Shown: positions 48,191 to 57,786 of the stretch, piece after piece | How positions within the stretch are numbered: the stretch's first letter is position 1 | Layout: each line of letters opens with the position of its first letter | Assembly: GCA_035556075.1 (NCBI GenBank) | Contig: DATMFQ010000050.1 | Coordinates: forward strand, 1-63,961 | Origin: 73-13 sp035556075 | GTDB lineage: Bacteria; Actinomycetota; Actinomycetes; Actinomycetales; Microbacteriaceae | Length of the DNA: 63,961 nt | Direction: 5' to 3' | Notes under the pieces: generated by a model | Databases searched by the model: none | The model's input: only the letters and a program-made list of their open reading frames with translations | What the model was told of the DNA's origin: nothing | Program-made: the position numbers and the translations under genes

Positions 48191-48979
48191 GTGGTGAAGG
48201 CGGAGCGCGAGCCGTTCAGACCGGTCGACTGGACCGGCGAGCAGCCTCCGGCGTTGCCGCCGGGCGCCGTCCCGCGGCATGTCGCGATCGTCATGGACGG
48301 CAACGGCCGCTGGGCGAACCGGCAGGGCCTGCCACGGATCGAGGGCCATCGCGCGGGGGAGGCCTCCCTCCTCGACGTCGTCGCGGGCGCGATCCAGGCG
48401 GGCGTCGCCGAGCTCAGTGTCTACGCATTCTCCACCGAGAATTGGGCGCGCTCGCCCGACGAGGTGCGCTTCCTCATGGGCTTCAACCGTGACGTGCTGC
48501 ACCGCCGCCGCGACCAGCTCATCGAGTGGAACGTGCAGATCCGCTGGGCCGGTCGCCGACCACGCCTGTGGCGCAGCGTCATCAAGGACCTCGAACTCGC
48601 GGAGCGGATGAGCGCCGATCGCACCGGTCTCGTGCTCAACATGTGCGTCAACTACGGCGGTCGGAACGAGCTCCTCGACGCGATGAATGCGATGGCTCGC
48701 GAGGTCGCCGCGGGTCGCCTCCGCCCCGGATCGATCACCGAGCGGATCCTGCGGAAGCACCTGTACCAGCCCGCGATGCGCGACGTCGACCTCTTCGTGC
48801 GCTCGAGCGGCGAGCAGCGCACGTCGAACTTCCTGCTCTGGCAGGCCTCCTACGCCGAGCTCGTCTTCCAGGACGTGCTGTGGCCCGACTACCGGCGCCG
48901 CCACCTCTGGGCAGCGATCCAGGAGTACGTGGGCCGCGACCGCCGCTTCGGCGGCGCCGTCGACGCGCCGGAGACCTGA
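48191..48979 (+). CDS. uppS: isoprenyl transferase (undecaprenyl diphosphate synthase type)
   Basis: Cis-prenyltransferase that makes the polyprenyl carrier for cell-wall synthesis. The 262-residue protein has HVAIVMDGNGRWANRQG with the catalytic Asp, EGHRAGEASL, YAFSTENWARS and DLFVRSSGEQRTSNFLLWQ. Chain length cannot be read from sequence. A second GTG one codon later is possible. Confidence 0.94.
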   Translation: MVKAEREPFRPVDWTGEQPPALPPGAVPRHVAIVMDGNGRWANRQGLPRIEGHRAGEASLLDVVAGAIQAGVAELSVYAFSTENWARSPDEVRFLMGFNRDVLHRRRDQLIEWNVQIRWAGRRPRLWRSVIKDLELAERMSADRTGLVLNMCVNYGGRNELLDAMNAMAREVAAGRLRPGSITERILRKHLYQPAMRDVDLFVRSSGEQRTSNFLLWQASYAELVFQDVLWPDYRRRHLWAAIQEYVGRDRRFGGAVDAPET

Positions 48980-48990
48980 GCCGCCGCCGG

Positions 48991-48996
48991 TAGGAT
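48991..48996 (+). promoter_or_regulatory. -10 box TAGGAT of glyS
   Basis: TAGGAT lies 6 nt before ATG 49003, leaderless. Confidence 0.55.
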
Positions 48997-49002
48997 CGAG
49001 TA

Positions 49003-50379
49003 ATGCCGCTCAGCCCCCTCGACGCTGTCATCGCCCTCGCCAAGCGCCGTGGATTCGTCTTCCAGTCCGGGGAGATCTACGGCGGCACCCGCTCCGCGTG
49101 GGACTACGGTCCGCTCGGCGTCGAGCTGAAGGAGAACATCAAGCGGGAGTGGTGGCAGACCTTCGTGCGCGGCCGCGCCGACATGGTCGGCCTCGACTCG
49201 TCCATCATCCTGCCGCGCGATGTCTGGGTCGCCTCCGGCCACGTCGAGACGTTCACCGACCCGCTTGTCGAGTCGACGGTGACGCACCGCCGCTACCGCG
49301 CCGATCACCTGTGGGAGGCATTCGTCGCGAAGCATGGCCGGGAGCCTGCGAGCTGGGACGAGGTCCCGGACCCCGACACGGGTCAGCGCGGCAACTGGAC
49401 CGAGCCACGCTCCTTCTCCGGCCTCATGAAGACCTACCTCGGCCCCGTCGACGACGAGGAAGGGCTGCACTATCTCCGGCCCGAGACGGCGCAGGGCATC
49501 TTCGTCAACTTCGCGAATGTGGTGACCGCGTCGCGTCGCAAGCCCCCGTTCGGCATCGGTCAGATCGGCAAGGCCTTCCGCAACGAGATCACACCCGGCA
49601 ACTTCATCTTCCGCACCCGCGAGTTCGAGCAGATGGAGATCGAGTACTTCACGCCGCCGGCCGAGGCGGATGCCCACTTCACGACCTGGGTCGAGGCCAG
49701 TTGGGACTGGTTCGTCGATCTCGGCATCGACCCGGCGCACCTGCGCCGCTTCGATGTGCCGGCTGAGGACCGCGCCCACTACTCCGCCGGCACGATCGAC
49801 ATCGAGTACGACTTCGGCTTCGTCGGCGGCGACGGCTGGGGCGAGCTCATGGGCATCGCGAATCGCACCGATTACGACCTCAAGACGCACATCGAGCACT
49901 CCGGCAAGGATCTGTCGTTCTTCGAGCAGGCCACCGGCGAGCGATACGTGCCGCATGTCATCGAGCCGTCGTTCGGACTCACCCGCGCGATGATGGCGTT
50001 TCTCGTCGAGGCGTACCGTGAAGAGGAGGTGCCGACCGCGAAGGGCGGCACGGACACCCGCACGGTCCTCGCCCTCGACCCACGCCTTGCCCCCGTCAAG
50101 GCTGCCGTGCTGCCGCTCAGCCGTAATGAGCAGCTCTCGCCGATCGCGACGGAGCTGGCGGCGAGCCTGCGGCGTCGGTGGCACGTCGAGCACGACGAGA
50201 CCCAGGCGATCGGCAAGCGGTACCGTCGCCAGGACGAGATCGGCACGCCGTATTGCATCACGGTCGACTTCGACACGCTCGAGGACCAGGCGGTGACGGT
50301 GCGCGACCGCGACACGATGGCGCAGGAGCGCATTCCGCTCGAGGGGGTTGAGCGCTACCTGCTCGATCGGCTGAGCTGA
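49003..50379 (+). CDS. glyS: glycine--tRNA ligase (homodimeric type)
   Basis: Charges tRNA-Gly. The 458-residue enzyme is the single-chain alpha2 type. It has KRRGFVFQSGEIYGGTRSAWDYGPLG at the start, RPETAQGIFVNFANV, motif 2 FRNEITPGNFIFRTREFEQME, and motif 3 IEPSFGLTRAMMAFL. A C-terminal anticodon-binding domain has LAPVKAAVLPLSRN. Confidence 0.96.
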   Translation: MPLSPLDAVIALAKRRGFVFQSGEIYGGTRSAWDYGPLGVELKENIKREWWQTFVRGRADMVGLDSSIILPRDVWVASGHVETFTDPLVESTVTHRRYRADHLWEAFVAKHGREPASWDEVPDPDTGQRGNWTEPRSFSGLMKTYLGPVDDEEGLHYLRPETAQGIFVNFANVVTASRRKPPFGIGQIGKAFRNEITPGNFIFRTREFEQMEIEYFTPPAEADAHFTTWVEASWDWFVDLGIDPAHLRRFDVPAEDRAHYSAGTIDIEYDFGFVGGDGWGELMGIANRTDYDLKTHIEHSGKDLSFFEQATGERYVPHVIEPSFGLTRAMMAFLVEAYREEEVPTAKGGTDTRTVLALDPRLAPVKAAVLPLSRNEQLSPIATELAASLRRRWHVEHDETQAIGKRYRRQDEIGTPYCITVDFDTLEDQAVTVRDRDTMAQERIPLEGVERYLLDRLS

Positions 50380-50402
50380 GACGGCGCCGCCCGGGCCTCG
50401 TC

Positions 50403-50408
50403 TAGCCT
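50403..50408 (+). promoter_or_regulatory. -10 box TAGCCT of the nitroreductase gene
   Basis: TAGCCT lies 6 nt before GTG 50415. This decides between the two adjacent GTG codons at 50412 and 50415. Confidence 0.5.
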
Positions 50409-50414
50409 GTCGTG

Positions 50415-51215
50415 GTGACTTCCGACGACCTGCTCGCCCGCCGTTACGGCCCCGCCGCCCCGCTGAAGGCCGCCGCCTCCTCGGTGCTCGACCTCATGCT
50501 CCGGCACCGGTCGCATCGTCGGTTCACCGACGAGGAGGTCACCGACCCCGCGATCACCGCGATGATCGCGGCGGCATCGTCCGCCTCGACGAGCTCCAAC
50601 ATGCAGACCGTCTCCGTCGTGGTCGTCCGCGACCCACAATTGCGCGACGCGCTCGGGCACGTGTCCGGGACGTCCCTGCCGCTGGCGACGGCACCGGTCG
50701 CGCTCGTGTGGCTTGTCGACTGGTCGAGGAATGCGGCACTCGCGGAGCGCGCGGGCCACGCGGACAGCTGGACGCAATTCCTTGACGCGGTGTTGGCGGG
50801 ATCAATCGATGCAGCCCTCGCTGCCCAGAATGCGGCGACGGTCGCCGAATCCCTCGGCCTCGGTGTCTGCTTCATCGGTTCGCTCCGGGACGACCCCGAT
50901 CGTGTCGCGGAGCTGCTCGGCCTACCGCCGAAGGTCTTCGCCGTCTTCGGCCTCGCGGTCGGGCACCCCGACCCGAGCGATCGTGCGGGCGTGAAACCTC
51001 GGCTGCCGCAGTCGGTCATCGTGCACCACGAGCGGTATCGCGCCGCCGACCTCGAGGAGCTCGACACCTACGACGGGGTCGCGCGCGAGTATTTCGCTGG
51101 GCAGGGGATGGAGCAGGGCTGGGCCGATCGCATCGAGCAGCGCTTCGCAAAGCCGCCGGGCCGGCGGTCGCAGGTGCGCGGGGCGATCGAGCGCCGCGGC
51201 TTCGGCCTGCGCTGA
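50415..51215 (+). CDS. NAD(P)H-dependent nitroreductase family flavoprotein
   Basis: This 266-residue FMN-binding protein resembles the NfsA/Frp branch. It has LMLRHRSHRRFTDEEVTDPAI (flavin phosphate contacts), the Ser-rich ASSASTSSNMQ, SLGLGVCFIGSLRDDPDRV and the C-terminal FGLAVGHPD with KPRLPQSVIVHHERY. Such enzymes reduce quinones, nitro compounds or flavins. The physiological substrate is unknown. Confidence 0.88.
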   Translation: MTSDDLLARRYGPAAPLKAAASSVLDLMLRHRSHRRFTDEEVTDPAITAMIAAASSASTSSNMQTVSVVVVRDPQLRDALGHVSGTSLPLATAPVALVWLVDWSRNAALAERAGHADSWTQFLDAVLAGSIDAALAAQNAATVAESLGLGVCFIGSLRDDPDRVAELLGLPPKVFAVFGLAVGHPDPSDRAGVKPRLPQSVIVHHERYRAADLEELDTYDGVAREYFAGQGMEQGWADRIEQRFAKPPGRRSQVRGAIERRGFGLR

Positions 51216-51249
51216 GCGGCACTCGATCGAGAGGTTGACGTCCCCGGCG

Positions 51250-51255
51250 TAGGGT
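51250..51255 (+). promoter_or_regulatory. -10 box TAGGGT of the DUF255 gene
   Basis: TAGGGT lies 6 nt before ATG 51262, leaderless. Confidence 0.5.
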
Positions 51256-51261
51256 GGGCCC

Positions 51262-53088
51262 ATGGGCGCGCGACTGGCCTCGGCCGTCAGCCCTTACCTG
51301 CGCGCGCACGCCGATAACCCGGTCGACTGGTGGCCATGGGGGCCCGAAGCCTTCGAGGCGGCGCGGCGGCGAGACGTCCCGGTCCTTGTCTCGATCGGGT
51401 ATGCGACCTGCCACTGGTGCCACGTCATGGCGCGCGAGTCCTTCGCTGACCCGGTGACCGCCGCCATGATGAATGCGGGCTTCGTCGCGATCAAGGTGGA
51501 CCGAGAGGAGCATCCCGAGGTCGACGCGGCGTTCCTCGCGGCGGCCTCCGCATTCACGCAGCACCTCGGCTGGCCACTCACCGTCGTGACGACGCCGGAG
51601 GGGCGTACCTTCTTCGCCGGGACGTACTTCCCGCCGGAGCCCGCGCGGGGCATGCCCTCGTTCCGTCAGGTGCTCGACGCGGCCACCGAGGCGTGGACGC
51701 AGCGTCGCGACGAGGTGGAAGCACTCGGTCAGGCAGTGACGAATGCGCTGCGCGCCCAGCCGCAGAGCGCACCGTCCGCGCTCCCGGATGGCGCCGCACT
51801 GGCGACCGCCGTCCGACGCATCGCCGAGACGGAGGACCCGGTCCATGGCGGCTTCGGGACGGCGCCGAAGTTCCCGAACGTGCCGGTCCTCGCATTCCTC
51901 GCCGAGCGTCGGCTGCACGGCGACGAGTCGGCGGCGGCGCTCGTCGAGCGGCTCCACGCGGCGACGCGGGCGCTGCAGGATGCGATCGAGGGCGGGTACT
52001 ACCGGTACGCGGTGCAGCGTGATTGGTCCGAGCCGCACTATGAGCGCATGCTCGCCGACAACGCGCAGCTCCTCGATATCGCGACCTCGCTCGGCGACGA
52101 GGCGACCGCGGTGTCGATCGCCGGGTTCCTGCTGACGGTGCTGCGGCGAGGCGACGGGGCGTTTGGGTCGGCGCAGGACTCGGAGTCGCTCGTCGACGGG
52201 GTCCGCAGCGAGGGTGGCTACTACGCGCTCGACACCGCAGCGCGAGCGACGCAACCGCCGCCCGCCGTCGACGGGAAGGTGCTGGCGGGGCTCAATGGCC
52301 TGGCCATCGGCGCGCTCGCGGACGCCGGGGTGCGGTTCGACCGTCCCGAGTGGGTCGTGGCTGCGGCCCGGGCGGCGGCGTATGTCCGTGATGTGCACGT
52401 CCGGTCGACACCAGAGGGGCCGCGACTCGTGCGCGCAAGCCTTGACGGTGTGACCTCGCCGGCGGTCGCGACGCTCGAGGACTACGGGGGGCTCGCCGGC
52501 GGGCTCGTCCGGCTCGCGCTCGCGAGCGGTGAGGTGGCGTGGGCGGTGCTCGCGCGCGAGCTGGTCGCGACGTGCCCCGATGGGCGTGTCCCCGGTGGCA
52601 TCGACCCCGTGCTCGCGGCGCACGGCATCGCCATCGACGCTGATCGCTCGGATGACGCGAGTCCGTCGGGCATCGCCCTCCTCGCCGACGCGGTCGCGCG
52701 GCTCGAGGACATCGGCGTGGCCGGGCTCAGCGGCCGCGCCGAGACGCTGCTCGCGCCAAGCTTCGCACCAGCGCTCGCGCGACCCACCGGCTACGGTGCG
52801 ACCCTCGCCGTCGCTGCCCGCCTCGCCGCGCCGCCCGCCGAGCTGGTCATCGTCACCGAGGATCCGGCGAGCCCACTTGCGGCCGTGGCACGGGCGTGGG
52901 CGCGCCCGACACGCACCCTCGCGATCGTGACGTCAGCGCAGTCTGCCGCGTTCGCGGCGGAGGGGTGCGAGCTGTTCGCGGAGCGATCGACCCTGGACGG
53001 CGCTCCCGCCGCCTACCTCTGCGCGGGCGGCGTCTGTCGCCTGCCGACCCGCGAGCCGTCGGACCTGGCCGCCCAGCTCGCGAGCTGA
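51262..53088 (+). CDS. thioredoxin domain-containing protein (DUF255, YyaL/SPATA20-like)
   Basis: This 608-residue protein has an N-terminal thioredoxin-like DUF255 domain with NPVDWWPWGPEAF and the CxxC site in GYATCHWCHVMARESF (about residues 50-53). A long alpha/alpha-barrel region like that of glycosidases and epimerases follows (GGFGTAPKFPNVPVL, HYERMLADNAQLL). The family is conserved from bacteria to man, but no activity is firmly known. Convergent with the MFS gene. Confidence 0.9.
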   Translation: MGARLASAVSPYLRAHADNPVDWWPWGPEAFEAARRRDVPVLVSIGYATCHWCHVMARESFADPVTAAMMNAGFVAIKVDREEHPEVDAAFLAAASAFTQHLGWPLTVVTTPEGRTFFAGTYFPPEPARGMPSFRQVLDAATEAWTQRRDEVEALGQAVTNALRAQPQSAPSALPDGAALATAVRRIAETEDPVHGGFGTAPKFPNVPVLAFLAERRLHGDESAAALVERLHAATRALQDAIEGGYYRYAVQRDWSEPHYERMLADNAQLLDIATSLGDEATAVSIAGFLLTVLRRGDGAFGSAQDSESLVDGVRSEGGYYALDTAARATQPPPAVDGKVLAGLNGLAIGALADAGVRFDRPEWVVAAARAAAYVRDVHVRSTPEGPRLVRASLDGVTSPAVATLEDYGGLAGGLVRLALASGEVAWAVLARELVATCPDGRVPGGIDPVLAAHGIAIDADRSDDASPSGIALLADAVARLEDIGVAGLSGRAETLLAPSFAPALARPTGYGATLAVAARLAAPPAELVIVTEDPASPLAAVARAWARPTRTLAIVTSAQSAAFAAEGCELFAERSTLDGAPAAYLCAGGVCRLPTREPSDLAAQLAS

Positions 53089-53097
53089 GACCGCATT

Positions 53098-53113
53098 CCT
53101 CCAGCATGGGAGG
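53098..53113. terminator. weak hairpin between convergent genes
   Basis: CCTCC (53098-53102) and GGAGG (53109-53113) form a 5-bp stem with a 6-nt loop in the 32-bp gap between two convergent genes. It is short and has no T tract, so its role is tentative. Confidence 0.3.
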
Positions 53114-53120
53114 GGAGGGC

Positions 53121-54497
53121 TCAGGGGGTGGGGTTCCGGGCGTCATACGCGCGGAAGCGGGGGTTGGTGCGCAGCAGCACCCAGAGGAGCAGCATGATCG
53201 CGGTGCCGCCGAGGATGGGGCCGGCCCACAGGCCGAGCAGGACGGCGAGCAGCCCCGTCACCATCTCCCCGAGGCGAGGGCCGCCGGCGACCACGACCAT
53301 GAAGATGCCCTGCATCCGCCCGCGCATCTCGTCGGGAGCGGCAATGAGGAGCATCGTCGAGCGGAAGATCGCGCTCACCTCGTCGCTCGCACCGGTGCCC
53401 GCCAGCGCGATCGCGGCGAGCAGCAGCCCGAGCCACGACACCTGGGAGAAGTCCGGCCCGACCTCGCCCCACCAGCCGAGGAGCCCGGCCACGATGACAA
53501 GCCCGAACAGCACGGTGAATGCGCCGAACACGATGATCGCCCGCCCGATCGCGAGACCGTGCCGGTGGACGCGCGCGACGGGACCGCTGAATGCACCCGT
53601 CAGGAAGGTGCCGACGGCCACCGCGGCGGTGAGGATGCCGACGGTGACGGCCCCGCCACCGAGCACGCTCGCCCCGAGCGCGGGAAACAGGACGTGTGGG
53701 CGCCCGAGGCTCATCGCGATGATGTCGGCGACGAAGCTCAGCCGGATGTTCGGCGCCTGCCGGAGGAAGCGCAGGCCCTCGACGAGGGAGCGCAGCCCGG
53801 GCCGCGTCACGGCGCCGAGCGGTGGGAGTCGGGGGAGTCCGACGACGCCGATGAATCCGGCCGTAAACAACACGGCATCGACCGCGAAGGTGGCCGGGAA
53901 TCCGACGGCCGCGATGAGCACGCCCGCGATGAGCGGTCCCGCGGCGATCTGCAGACCGAAGGTGAGGCCGTTGAGCGCGGCGGCGCGGGACACGAGGTGG
54001 GTCGGCAGCAGCCGGGGGATCGCGGCGGAGCGGGCGGAGGCGGAGATCGTCGTAGCGACCGCGTTGATGGTGGTGACGAGGTAGAACGGCCAGAGCACCG
54101 CGCGCTGCCCCTCCGCCAGCAGCGCCGCGTCCCAGAACGCGAGGCCGCACAGCGCCGCGGTCGACAGCCACGAGACGATCGCCGTCCAGATCGCGACGGT
54201 GCGTCGGTCGAAGGCGTCGGCGATCATCCCGCCCCAGAGCCCTGCGACGATCATCGGCAGCAGGGCGATGCCCCCGACGAGTGACACCATGAAGGTCGCG
54301 GTGTGCTCGTCCATCGTCGTCACGGCGATGTCGAAGACGATGAGTCCGACCGCCGTGATCGTCATCCAGGCGCCGATGCCCGAGATGGCCTGCCCGATCC
54401 AGAGCCGTGCGAATGCGGGGCTCGCCTTGAGCGGCGAGAGATCGACAAATGTGCGGTGCGGTCCCGTACTCGGTGGGGTGGAGTCGGGATCCGGCAT
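53121..54497 (-). CDS. MFS transporter (EntS-like)
   Basis: This 458-residue major facilitator protein has about 11-12 membrane helices. It opens with FARLWIGQAISGIGAWMT, the EntS-like start, and has the loop 2-3 motif GLWGGMIADAFDRRTV and the helix 4-5 region ASARSAAIPRLLPTHLVSRAAALN. EntS-like members export siderophores and some drugs; no siderophore genes are near, so the substrate is open. Minus-strand TAGAGT lies 9 nt before the ATG. Confidence 0.9.
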   Translation of the reverse strand: MPDPDSTPPSTGPHRTFVDLSPLKASPAFARLWIGQAISGIGAWMTITAVGLIVFDIAVTTMDEHTATFMVSLVGGIALLPMIVAGLWGGMIADAFDRRTVAIWTAIVSWLSTAALCGLAFWDAALLAEGQRAVLWPFYLVTTINAVATTISASARSAAIPRLLPTHLVSRAAALNGLTFGLQIAAGPLIAGVLIAAVGFPATFAVDAVLFTAGFIGVVGLPRLPPLGAVTRPGLRSLVEGLRFLRQAPNIRLSFVADIIAMSLGRPHVLFPALGASVLGGGAVTVGILTAAVAVGTFLTGAFSGPVARVHRHGLAIGRAIIVFGAFTVLFGLVIVAGLLGWWGEVGPDFSQVSWLGLLLAAIALAGTGASDEVSAIFRSTMLLIAAPDEMRGRMQGIFMVVVAGGPRLGEMVTGLLAVLLGLWAGPILGGTAIMLLLWVLLRTNPRFRAYDARNPTP

Positions 54498-54506
54498 GGC
54501 GGTCCA

Positions 54507-54512
54507 ACTCTA
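54507..54512 (-). promoter_or_regulatory. -10 box TAGAGT of the MFS gene
   Basis: Minus-strand TAGAGT lies 9 nt before ATG 54497. Confidence 0.4.
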
Positions 54513-54600
54513 GCCGCGGAAATACCCGCAGAAATGCGGCACGAGCGCCCGGATGCATGCCGCGGGAATGCGGCCGGCCGCGCCTGAGTTGGCCCGAGAC

Positions 54601-55251
54601 ATGAGCACTCCGATCAAGATCGACATCTGGTCCGACATCGCCTGCCCGTGGTGCTACATCGGCAAGCGTCGTCTCGAGTCCGCGGTCGCGGACTTCGACG
54701 GAGACGTCGAAGTCGAGTACCACTCCTACGAGCTGGCACCGGACACCCCGGAGGACTTCGCCGGGACCCACGCGGAGTATCTCGAGCAGAAGGGCTTCCC
54801 GGCGAGTCAGATCGGTGACATGCTCGCGCGCGTCTCCGGGGTCGCGGAGACCGTTGGGCTGCACTACGACTACGACGCGAACCAGCCGACCCGGACGCTG
54901 AAGGCCCACGAGCTGCTGCATTTCGCCAAGGCGCAGGGACGCCAGGTCGAGATGAAGGAGCGCCTCCTGGCCGGGTACTTCGAGCGCGGGGAGCACGTCG
55001 GCCGGATCGACGAGCTCGTCCGCATGGCCGAGGAGGTCGGCCTCGACGGCGCCGCGGCCCGCACGGCCCTCGAGTCGGGGGAGTTTGCGGCAGCCGTGCA
55101 GGCGGACATCCAGCAGGCCGCGGCCTACGGCATCCGCGGCGTGCCGTTCTTCGTTATCGACGGCAAGTACGGCATCTCGGGCGCCCAGGAGTCCGCGGTG
55201 TTCCTCAACGTGCTCAAGGATGTGGCGAGCGGGGCACCCGCGGCCGGCTGA
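54601..55251 (+). CDS. DsbA family oxidoreductase (FrnE-like)
   Basis: This 216-residue thioredoxin-fold protein has the CxxC site in WSDIACPWCYIGKRRLE (about residues 15-18) and the helical insertion typical of FrnE (residues about 60-150). The cis-Pro motif IRGVPFFVIDGKYGISGAQ follows. No signal peptide is seen, so it acts in the cytoplasm. FrnE proteins have been linked to oxidative-stress tolerance and polyketide chemistry. Confidence 0.92.
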   Translation: MSTPIKIDIWSDIACPWCYIGKRRLESAVADFDGDVEVEYHSYELAPDTPEDFAGTHAEYLEQKGFPASQIGDMLARVSGVAETVGLHYDYDANQPTRTLKAHELLHFAKAQGRQVEMKERLLAGYFERGEHVGRIDELVRMAEEVGLDGAAARTALESGEFAAAVQADIQQAAAYGIRGVPFFVIDGKYGISGAQESAVFLNVLKDVASGAPAAG

Positions 55252-55328
55252 TCGTCGCCACAGCCCTGCGGCACCCGGTGAGGTGAGGGCGCGGAGTGCA
55301 GTCAGGCGCCGTCTGAAAGAATTGCCCC

Positions 55329-56483
55329 ATGTCCGCCACACTGACCGCGCCGAAGCTGCGGATCGGGCCGATCGAGCTCGACTCGCCGGTCGTGCTCGCG
55401 CCGATGGCGGGCATCACGAACATGCCGTTCCGCCGGCTCTGCGCGGAGTATGGCGACGGGCTCTACGTGACGGAGATGATCACGACGCGGGCGATCATCG
55501 CGCGGAACCCGAGGACGATGCAGCTCATCGAGCACCACCCGGAGGAACGGGTGCGCAGCATCCAGCTCTACGGCGTCGACGCCGAGACGGTCGCGGAATC
55601 CGTGCGGATCCTCGTCGCTGAGGATCGGGTCGACCACATCGACCTCAACTTCGGCTGTCCCGTCCCGAAAGTGACCCGAAAGGGCGGCGGCGCGGCGCTG
55701 CCGTGGAAGACGGACCTCTTCGCCTCGATCCTGTCCGCCACGGTGGCGGCGGCGGGCGAGGTGCCGGTCACGATCAAGATGCGCAAAGGCATCGACGACG
55801 AGCACCTCACCTACCTCGAGGCCGGCCGCATCGCGGAGGACCTCGGGGTCCAGGCGGTCGCCCTCCACGCCCGCACCTGCGCGCAGCACTACTCCGGGCA
55901 TGCGGACTGGTCGGCGATCGCCGAGCTCAAGGCCGCGATCACCTCGATCCCGGTGCTCGGCAACGGCGATGTCTTCGACGGCGAGGACGCCCGGCGCATG
56001 ATGGCGGAGACCGGCTGCGATGGCGTCGTCGTCGGCCGCGGCGTGCTTGGCAAGCCGTGGCTCTTCAGCGAGCTGCAGGCCGCGATCACCGGCCGGGGCC
56101 CGGGCAAGCTCGAGCCGGATCTCGGCTTCGTCGCCCGCGCGTTCCGCCGCCACGCCGAGCTGACCGCGGACTTCCTCGGGGACGAGAGCCGGGCCTGCCG
56201 GGACATGCGCAAGCACGTCGCGTGGTACTTCAAGGGGTACCCCGTCGGCGGCGAGACCCGGGCACGGCTCGCGACCGTCGACTCGCTCGCCGACATCGAT
56301 GCCGCACTCGCGGAGCTCGACTGGTCGGCAGCGTATCCGGGCGCCGCTGCGGAGGGGGAGCGCGGCCGCCAGGGCGGGCCGAAGCGCCCGCACCTCCCGG
56401 AGGGATGGCTCACGAGCCGCCGGCTCAGTGCGAGCGAACGTGAGGGCCTCACCGAGGGCGAGGGCGACACGAGTGGTGGCTGA
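55329..56483 (+). CDS. dus: tRNA-dihydrouridine synthase
   Basis: FMN enzyme that reduces uridines in tRNA. The 384-residue protein has VVLAPMAGITNMPFR, the substrate loop NFGCPVPKVTRKGGGAAL with the catalytic Cys, VTIKMRKGIDD, HARTCAQHYSG and GNGDVFDGEDA with VVVGRGVLGKPWLF. An AAGAAT box lies 6 nt before the ATG. The 3' end overlaps dgt by about 11 bp. Confidence 0.95.
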   Translation: MSATLTAPKLRIGPIELDSPVVLAPMAGITNMPFRRLCAEYGDGLYVTEMITTRAIIARNPRTMQLIEHHPEERVRSIQLYGVDAETVAESVRILVAEDRVDHIDLNFGCPVPKVTRKGGGAALPWKTDLFASILSATVAAAGEVPVTIKMRKGIDDEHLTYLEAGRIAEDLGVQAVALHARTCAQHYSGHADWSAIAELKAAITSIPVLGNGDVFDGEDARRMMAETGCDGVVVGRGVLGKPWLFSELQAAITGRGPGKLEPDLGFVARAFRRHAELTADFLGDESRACRDMRKHVAWYFKGYPVGGETRARLATVDSLADIDAALAELDWSAAYPGAAAEGERGRQGGPKRPHLPEGWLTSRRLSASEREGLTEGEGDTSGG

Positions 56484-57756
56484 GCGCGGCGCGGCTCGGG
56501 GTGACTGGCCGCTGCCTCCCGGGTATTCGCCGGCGGATATCGAGCGACGCCTCCCCGAAGAGCACTACTCACGACGCAGCGAGTTTGCGCGGGACCGAGC
56601 GCGGGTGCTCCATTCGGGGTCGCTGCGGCGCCTCGCCGCCAAGACGCAGGTGCTGTCGCCCGCCGCGGGACTCGACTTCGCGCGGAATCGCCTGACGCAT
56701 TCACTCGAAGTCGCACAGATCGGCCGGGAGCTCGGCACCGCGCTCGGGCTCGACCCGGATGTCGTCGACGCAGCCTGCCTGAGCCACGACCTGGGCCATC
56801 CGCCCTACGGGCACAACGGCGAGCGTGCCCTCAACGATTGGGCGGCGGATATCGGGGGCTTCGAGGGGAATGCCCAGTCGCTCCGGGTGCTCGCGCGCCT
56901 CGAGCCGAAGTCGATCGGACCCGACGGCACCCCTTACGGGCTCAACCTCACCCGAGCGAGTCTCGACGCCACCGCCAAGTACCCGTGGTCCCGGCAGGCC
57001 GGCGTCGCCGACGCCGGCAGCGGCCGACAGAAATATGGGCATTACGCGGAGGACCAGGCGATCTTCGACTGGCTGCGCACGGGTGCGCCGACGGGTCGGC
57101 TCTGCATCGAGGCGCAGGTGATGGATCTCGCCGATGACATCGCGTACTCGGTCCACGACTTCGAGGACGCGATCGTCGAGGGCTACATCGAGGTCGGGGA
57201 GATCGCGAGCCGCGCCGACCACGAGGCCCTCATCGAGGGGGCGGCGAGCTGGGTCGGCCCGGACTTCGAGCTCGACGAGCTCGCGAGCGCCTTTGACCGG
57301 CTCGATCGCCTCGAGCCGTGGCCGGAGCGGTGGGACGGCGGCCGGGCCGATCGCGGTCGGCTCAAGAATCTCGCCTCCGCGCTCATCGGTCGCTTCGCGG
57401 GGGCGGCGACGATGGCGACCCACGAGGCGTATCCGGCCGCGCAGCTCGCCCGGTATGGCGCGGACCTCGTCGTGCCGGCGCCGATTCGTGCCGAGATCGC
57501 CGTGCTCAAGGGGATCGTCGGCTCCCACGTCATGGCCAGCGCCGCACGGCAGCCGCTGTACCGCCGCCAGCGCGAGGAGCTGCTGCAGCTCGCCCAGGTG
57601 CTCCTCGAGATCGCGCCGGCCCACCTCGACCCCGATTTCGCCGACGACTGGATGCATGCGCCCAGCGACGCCGCCCGCAAACGCGCGATCGTCGACCAGA
57701 TCGCGAGCCTGACGGACCAGAGCGCCCACGCCTGGTGGGGGCTGCTCGCCCGTTGA
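56473..57756 (+). CDS. dgt: deoxyguanosinetriphosphate triphosphohydrolase-like protein
   Basis: HD-domain dNTP triphosphohydrolase. The 427-residue protein has RNRLTHSLEVAQI (first metal His), ACLSHDLGHPPYGHNGERAL (HD pair and catalytic His) and DLADDIAYSVHDFEDAI (last metal Asp). Two adjacent GTG codons, 56473 and 56476, could start it. It overlaps dus and stands before dnaG, the usual actinobacterial order. Confidence 0.94.
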   Translation: MVAERGAARGDWPLPPGYSPADIERRLPEEHYSRRSEFARDRARVLHSGSLRRLAAKTQVLSPAAGLDFARNRLTHSLEVAQIGRELGTALGLDPDVVDAACLSHDLGHPPYGHNGERALNDWAADIGGFEGNAQSLRVLARLEPKSIGPDGTPYGLNLTRASLDATAKYPWSRQAGVADAGSGRQKYGHYAEDQAIFDWLRTGAPTGRLCIEAQVMDLADDIAYSVHDFEDAIVEGYIEVGEIASRADHEALIEGAASWVGPDFELDELASAFDRLDRLEPWPERWDGGRADRGRLKNLASALIGRFAGAATMATHEAYPAAQLARYGADLVVPAPIRAEIAVLKGIVGSHVMASAARQPLYRRQREELLQLAQVLLEIAPAHLDPDFADDWMHAPSDAARKRAIVDQIASLTDQSAHAWWGLLAR

Positions 57757-57774
57757 GGGGCGGGTGCCGCGGCC

Positions 57775-57780
57775 TAGGAT
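57775..57780 (+). promoter_or_regulatory. -10 box TAGGAT of dnaG
   Basis: TAGGAT lies 6 nt before ATG 57787. This argues against GTG 57781 as the start. Confidence 0.55.
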
Positions 57781-57786
57781 GTGCCC